Shown here: piece by piece, positions 19,090 to 25,258 of the stretch
Position numbering within the stretch: the stretch's first letter is position 1
How the letters are laid out: every line of letters starts with the position of its first letter
Source of the DNA: Amphimedon queenslandica
Taxonomy: Eukaryota > Porifera > Demospongiae > Haplosclerida > Niphatidae
Direction of reading: 5' to 3'
Assembly: GCF_000090795.2 (NCBI RefSeq)
Contig: NW_003546471.1
Coordinates: forward strand, 19,255-44,512
Length of the DNA: 25,258 nt
Program-made: the position numbers and the translations under genes
The notes under the pieces: model-generated
Told to the model about the DNA's origin: nothing
What the model saw: the letters and a program-made list of their open reading frames with translations, nothing else
Database searches by the model: none

Positions 19090-20575
19090 TGATTAGCGGT
19101 TCCAATATTGGCAATTCTGCTTGCATAGTGCCAATCACCAAAATAGCACACTGGCGTTATATGGTATTTTTGATTTTAGCCAGTTCATCAATTTCACAAT
19201 GGCAGTTTGGCTTTATGATTAATCGTTCCTCTCTTAAACAATTGATACTCCAGGTTCACAATATTCTTCTAGCTATGGACAGTACCCAACAGGTTGATAC
19301 AGTACTCTTAGATATTTGAAAGGCCTTTGAGTCCATAATTCATGATAAACTTTGGAGTAAGTTATTGCATGCTGGTATAACTCGATCATTGTCATTATTG
19401 TCGAGCTCCTATTTACCTCATGGATAAAAATCTGTGAGAGTGAGGGGTCAAACATCTAACTGGCTTCCAGTTTGTTCTGGGGAGCCTCAGGGTAGCATAC
19501 TTGATCCATTTTTGTTTATTTTATATTATATCGACAATTTACCATATGTTTGTTTTTATCAACTACTGCTTTACTATTTGCTGATGACATCAAGTTATCT
19601 AATAAGATTAGCTCTTTCTCTGATAGTTCTGAAGGATCTTACTTCATTATTGCAGTGAAGTACAGATTCTGGCTGGTCCGTTAATGCTAGCAGTTGTTTG
19701 ATTTTGTACTAATAATTTACCAATTCTGGTTGATTATTGCTTAATGCTTATCTTCTTAAATTCAGCAAAAGCTGTCGTGACTTGGGAATAATTGTATCTG
19801 ATTATCTATCATGGACTGAACACTACAAGTTCATCTCTAAGCTTATGGTCAAATGTCTTTAATGAATGTTTTTCTACTTCCTCTGTGCAAAAAAGCTCTT
19901 ATATCTATCACTCATCAGATATAAGATCACTTATTGCCGTCAACTATAGCGCCTGACTCTCATTAATTATATTGGTAGGCTTGAGCAGATTTAGCATAGA
20001 GTAACAAAGTACATTGAATCTTACTACAGTACATCATCTTATAAGTAAAAGTTGGTTTCTCTCAAATTAGTACCCCTCATGTATTATTCTGAATTGTGTG
20101 ATGTCTTATTCTTGTCAAGAGCATTGCATGTGCTGATTCAAGTTCTAATATCTTCATTTTGTTTCTACTAATACTTATTCTAGCTTAAATAAAAACTAAT
20201 TTTCTCACTGTCCTCCTTTCGTTTCCGTAAGTCTTATTCTTGTAGACTTGTGCGTCTTTCAAATAAATTAACCCTATATTGAATAAGATGAATCCTTTCC
20301 AGTCATAAAAATTTTAGTAACCTCATTAATTTTATTGGAATACTTTTTTGTTCATTTTAATAGTGATACTGTATGTTCTTTTCACTTTTTGAGTCCTTGA
20401 TTAGTTTGTGGTTTTTCTGTTACTGCTCCTTCCTCTTTTACTTGGCGTTTTTGTGGCTTTATTTATATATTTTTTGTCTGGTCTGGGAGTCATCAATTTT
20501 TGTTGCCATTTCATCAAATTGGCTTTGGCATGCTGTAAAGTTTATAATAATAATGATGATAATACTAATATAGTT
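19090..20575 (+). pseudogene. Non-LTR retrotransposon reverse transcriptase relic (second copy)
   Basis: RT motifs in order: SQWQFGFMINRSSLKQLILQ (about 19192-19250), VDTVLLDI, stop, KAFESIIHDKL (first Asp region, 19300-19350), GEPQGSILDPFLFILYYID (about 19477-19535, normally GxPQGS), LLFADDIKLSN in another frame (FADD at 19577-19588), CRDLGIIVSDYLSWTEHYK (about 19772-19830), LYLSLIRYKITYC, IGRLEQI then VTKYIESYYSTSSYK, and LVPLMYYSELCDVLF (about 20065-20110). The trail ends in a T-rich 3' region and an AATAATAATGATGATAATAC tail near 20544-20575. Many stops and frame changes are present. It belongs to the same broad CR1/L2-like type as 6563-8210 but is more decayed, and no endonuclease is seen. 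Confidence 0.88.
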
Positions 20576-21157
20576 TTAGTAATTTATCTAACAGAACTAG
20601 AAATAGTAAATAGTTCAATTTAGCACAAGATATTGTTGCAAATTAAATACAATAGATAGAGTTGTTAGGAAATAGTGCATCACTACCTTCAAAACTCAGA
20701 CCTGACCTTGTCCCCTATATATGTTAATTGATGTCCATCAGTCTGTAAGAAACATGCCTTTCTCGCGGTTTCTGCATTTACAATCAAAATCAATAAGATA
20801 GCTACCATGTCTGTCTAAACTACTGCTGCTCAAATTGTAGCTTTTGCTCAGACTATGGATGAAGAGGCCAAGGTAGTCTTATGCATAGAGCTAAAAAAGG
20901 AGGAGCTTACAAAAATCAATTGGGACTGACTGTCATTTGTATTTTAGTGACAGGTCACACACACCCTTTTTGCCACCAAAAGGCTGAACGTATTCAAAGT
21001 CATGTGACTTCTTGATCCTCATGTTGAATCACATGAGATTAAACTACATGTATAAAAACAATATGAATGATATTCAGAGATGGTATAAGTATATACAATA
21101 CAGCGATTAACAAATATTCATTGCTGAACATAAAAGGTTTGACTATCTAAAAAATAG
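20576..21157. other. No gene seen
   Basis: AT-rich sequence without a long open frame, tandem repeat or recognisable element end. Confidence 0.5.
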
Positions 21158-21365
21158 TACCACACAGCAGAAAAATTTTGTGGCCCAAAATTTTAGCCGA
21201 TCCATCTAAAAATCAATTTTGTGGCTTTAATATTCGTGGTTTACTACATTTTGACCATTTAACACAGTATAGAACCAATTTTCATGGATCTGACTTTTCT
21301 AGGTTTTGATAGAAACGCAAAATACAAGAAAATTCTGGGCTGTAATTGTATTTCACTGTACGGTA
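21158..21365. mobile_element. Short MITE with TACCRYACAG termini, ATTTTGTGG-rich
   Basis: Left end TACCACACAGCAGAAAAATT; right end reverse complemented TACCGTACAGTGAAATACAA. The interior repeats ATTTTGTGGCCCAAAATTTT, CAATTTTGTGGCT and TATTCGTGG. These read like CpG-decayed versions of the ATTTTCGCGG modules seen in a widespread invertebrate MITE group (recollection). If the flanking TA is the target duplication, the element is 21160-21363. Mariner-type mobilisation is possible but unproven. Confidence 0.6.
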
Positions 21366-21706
21366 TTTCAAAAGTAATATAAAATGAACAGAATTATCAA
21401 TAATGACAAAACTATATCAGATAATAGAAAAAAGCATTACTGTATCATGCCATCAATACTGTAATTTGCTCAAAATTAAATTTTGCAGGTTTGCGGTAAG
21501 ACTGAAAATATTAAATTCATACACTATTACTATAATGATACAGGGCGGTTTCAAATTGTCAATAAAGCAGCCAAAGGGTCTGATCTCAATAAAATAAGTC
21601 TATCTAAGTGTTAGATATAATATATAGCATTAGTTATAGTTTAGTAAATATAGTGGTTGTTATTGTTACTAACAATAAATTCTATAATGACTAGAAGTCT
21701 GTTTAA
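21366..21706. other. No gene seen
   Basis: AT-rich spacer. A 64-codon plus-strand frame (21403-21597) has no recognisable features. Confidence 0.4.
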
Positions 21707-21709
21707 ATG

Positions 21710-22168
21710 ACTATTGACATCTGGCCTCTGTTGTCCCACCATCCCCTTCCTCTACCACTTCTCTTGCCTCTCACTCTCCTTTTCCTTCATTGGCCTGCAG
21801 CAAAATGCTGGGCCTACCACCCTTTTCCTACCCCCTGTTGTTTCCTGGCCTGCCCTGCTCTCCATGGTCTTGCACATCTACCCTCAGGCCTGGCACCTCT
21901 ACGTAGAGACCAGTCACCTCTACCAACACCATTAATTCCTCTTGCTGCCCATCTACCTTCTGTCCTTTGTCCACTAGAACCTGCCTGGTGCCTCTAGCAC
22001 AACCTCCACGGACCGCCTCTGCATCTCTCCCTGGGGCCCTATCAAGTCGCCCATTGTCTGTAGTGCTGGCGGTGGTATTCGGGGTGGTAGTCTTCTTTCT
22101 CCAGAATCACGATGCTCTGTTGGTGCTGGCAGAGCTAGTGGATCGGCACTCTCACTGTGAGATTCCAT
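21710..22168 (-). pseudogene. Pro- then RG-rich low-complexity coding relic
   Basis: A sharply GC-richer block than its surroundings. From 22168 the minus strand opens with MESHSESADPLALPAPTEHR and a Pro-rich part. It then passes, across frames, into Arg/Gly-rich sequence (AARGINGVGRGDWSLRRGAR, then RGKRSGRGRGWWDNRGQ near 21720). All three minus frames are open for long stretches, so the composition rather than one frame is conserved. A possible acceptor (AATTTATAG, just above 22168) precedes the ATG. The layout matches 2009-2458, hinting at two relics of one RGG-containing element gene. The plus-strand Pro/Leu frames are shadows. Confidence 0.35.
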
Positions 22169-22201
22169 CTCCTATAAATTATAATACTAGTCATAAAATA
22201 A

Positions 22202-23476
22202 TTATTTATTATACATCATTATCTTGCAGTTGGCAATATTTAATTTCATAATATTCATCTGAGGTATCAATTGCTGGAACTCAGGTTGAGTCTTAGTACC
22301 TTGAAAAACTGAAGAAGCAGCTGTTTTAATTAATAATATAGCAGCTGTTTTAATTAATAATTTAAGAAGCCAATGATAATAATCAATGACAGTAATTGAA
22401 ATTGTCAAGAATTAATTTATGATCCATCCAATCAAAGTAGACTACACCATATTATTATTATTAGCCTATAGATGTAAGCAAACAGTGTCAGATGCAAAGT
22501 TTCAAAAAAACTACAATTGGTAGCAGAAAGAAGCAAGTATTACCTCAACGGTTTTTTAAGGGCACAGTGTCAATGTTAGAGTTTTGATTTTACATACAGC
22601 AATTTGAAATATCCTAGTGCGTATTATTTATTCTTGAATATTAGTATTATTTATGATTTCCTAACCATTTTAACAGGTCATCAAGTAAAATGCTGTCAAG
22701 TTTCAAAAGTCTACTTTTACTTCACTTGCAATAAATTTGCAACTCTGTTATTTTTTTTTGCTTATAATTTTTTTAAAATTCAGACCATTTGAGTGTTGAA
22801 TGATATAATGATTTTGTACTTTGGAATTTAATTAATGTTTAGTTTACAATGCGAAAATGTTTTATGAAATCTGTTGAAATTGAAGCAACTGTGTTTCTTT
22901 TGGTGAGACAATTTCAGTAGCAAATTAAATAATTATTATCATTAGTTTCATATTAGTAAGGTGTTTCAGGGCCTTCAGCTAATATTTCTTTTGCAAACAT
23001 CTTACTACAGCAAAAGTAGCCACTTCATGAATAAACAGAGTATTCATTGTCTGATGACAAATTTTGCATCATTGTCACACAGTGAATTGCTAATTAAATT
23101 GAATGCCATGAAGGAAACAAAGTGAAAGATTTCATGCTATTTACAAGGCTGGGTGGACTGCCAGGAGCGGATTTTCAACAGCTGCGACATCTGTTTCCTC
23201 TACTATTGTTGTGAAAATGATGAATGAAATGAGGTAGGCAGCCTGGCACCGCCGCTGCAGTTTCAATTCTTACCAAATCCTATATAACATGCTACATAGG
23301 TGTCAAAGAGTGTAATATATACCTGAGGTTGGTGTTCAAGGATGTGATATATCCTGTGAGGCCTTTATCAAGGAACCCAACATTATTGACTAATTAAATT
23401 TACCATAATAAGCATCTACACCACCATGCACTTTGGTGCAGTCTTACTCCTGACTAATTTTTATCTATATTTTAGG
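22202..23476. other. No firm gene; a 21-bp duplication and a possible exon
   Basis: GCAGCTGTTTTAATTAATAA plus T is duplicated at 22318-22338 and 22341-22361. At about 23145-23228 a plus-strand stretch reads AGWTARSGFSTAATSVSSTI followed by VVKMMNEM, before a possible donor (GAG then GTAGGC near 23231). It may be an exon but has no identified partner in phase. The remainder is AT-rich and featureless. Confidence 0.35.
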
Positions 23477-23609
23477 AATTTGATGTGACAGCTATGCCAA
23501 GAAGGGAGCATCATGGCGATTCAGATGCAACAATGGAAGTCACTCCAATACATTTTCAAAATAATCCTGATTTCAGCTTGGATTCTTCTGTTGGACGCCA
23601 AATTTGGTG
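23477..23609 (+). other. Terminal-exon-like frame, unknown protein
   Basis: After a good 3' splice site (TTTTTATCTATATTTTAG, ending about 23476) a 44-codon frame reads EFDVTAMPRREHHGDSDATM, then EVTPIHFQNNPDF, and ends GRQIW and TGA near 23609. The composition is protein-like and hydrophilic. It would be the last exon of a gene transcribed rightwards. Joining the candidate exon ending near 23230 gives a phase that meets a stop, so its partner is elsewhere or it is a relic. No family is recognised. Confidence 0.4.
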
Positions 23610-24436
23610 AACTACCAAATAGTAATTCGATCTTCATTAAGATTTGGTGAGAAAGCTTTGCAGTTGTGTTGTTTTGCATATGATATCATTAGTACAATTA
23701 ACATTCTTTTTAGTTTTGCCAGGACCCTTCGCTACCTGCGAAGGAAGGGTCTGGAGACACACGGTAAAAATGTGAAAGAAGACCACAAGGTTGGCTCTAC
23801 ATCATGTGACTGAGAAGACCAGATTCGTCAAAAAAGTTAAAAGAGATGCCTTGCAGCTAAAAGATATAGGCGGCAGTAGGTTTGGAATAGTAGCCAGGCA
23901 GAAAAGGTACATCAAACCATAAATATTAGAGTAAATGACTGGGATAGGAAACTTCCGTTCGCAGCAGGAAATGCTAGTTACCCATACCATGAAAATTTTT
24001 CTATTTATAGCAATTTTTTCAATATTACAATCAGATTTATTAAGAAAATTATGAAACATTATGGAATAGTACAACTTCATAGAGGTTTTTCTCAAATTGT
24101 GTTTATGTCACATACATTAAAGTATGTGCGTGCCTTCAGTATACATCAAGCTTTGCTACAAAGAATAGCAGAAAAAACTGTCTCATTAGCCATGGTAATT
24201 ATTCATGACTAAAATAATGTCATTAGTTAAATTCTCATATCCGGTCAAAATTTTTGGTCAGGCACTACCCATCCAAGCCCGACCCTGCCATTGCTTATAA
24301 AAGAAGACAAGGGTAAAGCCTCTTGGACATCTCTTGCAGGTTTGAGAGCAGCAGCCATTTACCGAGCGCCATGATAAGTACTTTTTTATTGATGACAATT
24401 TATTGTAAACACGTGGCAATATTATTATGGCATAAG
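23610..24436. other. No gene seen; hairpin and TATA-like site
   Basis: ACCCTTCGCTACCTGCGAAG then GAAGGGT (about 23725-23751) forms an imperfect hairpin, perhaps an element end. TTATAAAAG near 24295-24303 is a good TATA-like box. It is followed 60 bp later by a short plus-strand frame starting at 24323 that runs into the LTR region. There is no convincing gene. Confidence 0.35.
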
Positions 24437-24883
24437 TGTGTTGTATATCTGCCTAGTCTCAAAACCAATAAAATAAAAGCAATTACAAACAATATTTTTA
24501 TTGTGTATGTCCTTCTGTCTGTCTCTGTTTTCTTAAAGAAGTAAGAGTAGAGATGAACAGAAGAAGAAGGATAACACACTATGAATAAAGGAAGAATGAG
24601 AATAAGAGGAAATTCACAATCAGTATAGAAAGAAGCATATCATATAGAAGCAATAATAAGTAATAGATCTAAATGAACAATGTAGCTCACGCTACCAATG
24701 GAATGGAAGTACTATCCAAATGGATGAATTGTAGAAGAACTGAAGAGAACTTGAGAAAACGACCGAATGAAGACTTTACGAAAACTGAGGAAATTTGATC
24801 AGTGAAGGACTATTTATATGGAGGATGTGTGGTTATTATAGTTAATTATATTATAGTTAATAAGAGACTAGACAGTTACCACA
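24437..24883 (-). mobile_element. 3' LTR of a Ty3-type retrotransposon
   Basis: On the minus strand the LTR starts TGTGGTAACTGTC directly after a polypurine tract and probably ends ...ATACAACACA (447 bp), giving TGTG...CACA termini. It carries a TATA box (TATAAATA, 24818-24811) about 65 bp in, and AATAAA sites in the latter part (near 24500 and 24470) before the proposed end. The upstream LTR lies outside the window, so the far end is inferred from the inverted termini only. ATAAG (24432-24436) would be the target-site copy. Confidence 0.65.
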
Positions 24884-24896
24884 TTCCTCCCTCTTT
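24884..24896 (-). promoter_or_regulatory. Polypurine tract of the LTR element
   Basis: AAAGAGGGAGGAA on the minus strand lies directly before the LTR start and overlaps the pol stop codon region. It would prime plus-strand DNA synthesis during reverse transcription. Confidence 0.75.
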
Positions 24897-25257
24897 AAGT
24901 TGACCTTACCGGGGCATAACGATCCACCGGTCTACGATTACGACTTGATCGACGGATTATTGGTGCTAAAGGAGTAGCTACCGGAGGAGATGCTGGGGGT
25001 GGAGTTGGATTTCTAGCAGGTGGTTCTATTGGTGAACGATTGAAGTAAGACCCTTGATTATCAATATCATTATCTTCTATTGTGTCCATAGATATATCAT
25101 CTTTACTTGTCCTACGGCGGAGTTAATCAATATGTCTACGCATTGTTGAATCATCAGCCAAAGAGACCACATATGATACTGGACCAGTAACATCAGTAAC
25201 AGTAGCTGGTATCCATTTATTCTGACCAGAGTAAGCTCGAGCAAACACTTTGTCTCC
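24895..25257 (-). pseudogene. Ty3-type pol, integrase C-terminus (partial, one stop)
   Basis: The frame enters from the right edge as GDKVFARAYSGQNKWIPATV, then TGPVSYVVSL and MRRHID. This is the integrase C-terminal domain of Ty3/gypsy elements, in which GDxVxAR..., KWxPxxV and GPxSYxV, then RRHxDxLR, are usual. It lies at the end of pol and helps bind DNA during integration. A TAA at 25125-25123 interrupts it after HID. The same frame then continues with a Pro-rich tail and RRSSRNRRPVDRYAP, also typical, ending TAA at 24895-24897. One stop suggests a young but inactive copy. Protease, RT and most of integrase lie beyond the window. Confidence 0.85.
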
Positions 25258-25258
25258 T

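Noticed and set aside
20373-20623. Membrane-like frames after the second LINE
   Set aside because: This is the T-rich 3' region of the LINE, ending in its trinucleotide tail.
21707-22251. Plus-strand Pro/Leu-rich frames
   Set aside because: They are shadows of the GC-rich minus-strand RG/Pro relic.
24323-24544. Gene driven by the TATA-like site near 24296
   Set aside because: The frame crosses into the opposite-strand LTR and has no recognisable motif.

Overview
This is AT-rich eukaryotic DNA, most likely from an invertebrate animal. The guess of a sponge or a similar early-branching metazoan rests on the company of families (MULE, pogo-like DDE, CR1/L2-type LINE relics, Ty3-type LTR element, many short inverted-repeat elements) and on candidate introns of only about 50-60 bp. 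It is not proven. I see no intact protein-coding gene, rRNA, tRNA, operon or CRISPR array. The window is a graveyard of nested mobile elements with a few orphan exon-like pieces.

Layout. 2-430: 3' part of an OTU-type cysteine protease frame. 505-1030: degenerate array with a GGCCATAGCTTA-type core. 1238-1393: an unassigned exon-like frame. 1447-3303: two arrays of the same 36-bp unit in opposite orientation around 1.3 kb, resembling a foldback-type element. 3657-5352 (minus): broken pogo/Tigger-like transposase split by a 397-bp hAT-type MITE with a perfect 8-bp target duplication. 5675-6562 (minus): broken MULE transposase whose 5' side is cut by a minus-strand LINE relic (6563-8210). 8220-9290: GA-rich minisatellite interrupted by an 884-bp Tigger-type non-autonomous element. 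9470-9990 (minus): second MULE relic with an internal duplication. 10097-10690: large imperfect palindrome. 10722-11127 and 17262-17648: two copies of a dispersed repeat. 11532-15480: relic of a large element gene with a possible RNase H-like/DDE core and a truncated Ulp1-like protease, interrupted by about 1.56 kb of insertion that starts with a near-symmetric palindrome. 16028-16368, 18253-18828 and 21158-21365: further MITE-like elements. 19090-20575 (plus): second LINE relic. 21710-22168 (minus): RG-rich relic. 23477-23609: a terminal-exon-like frame. 24437-25257 (minus): 3' end of a Ty3-type LTR retrotransposon, with integrase C-terminus, polypurine tract and LTR.

The parts do not form a pathway. 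Their relation is stratigraphic: LINE into MULE, hAT MITE into pogo transposase, Tigger MITE into minisatellite, palindromic element into the 11.5-15.5 kb gene. The most novel material is the 11.5-15.5 kb element family and the 36-bp foldback-like structure. All family calls are from reading motifs by eye, and none was checked against a database.
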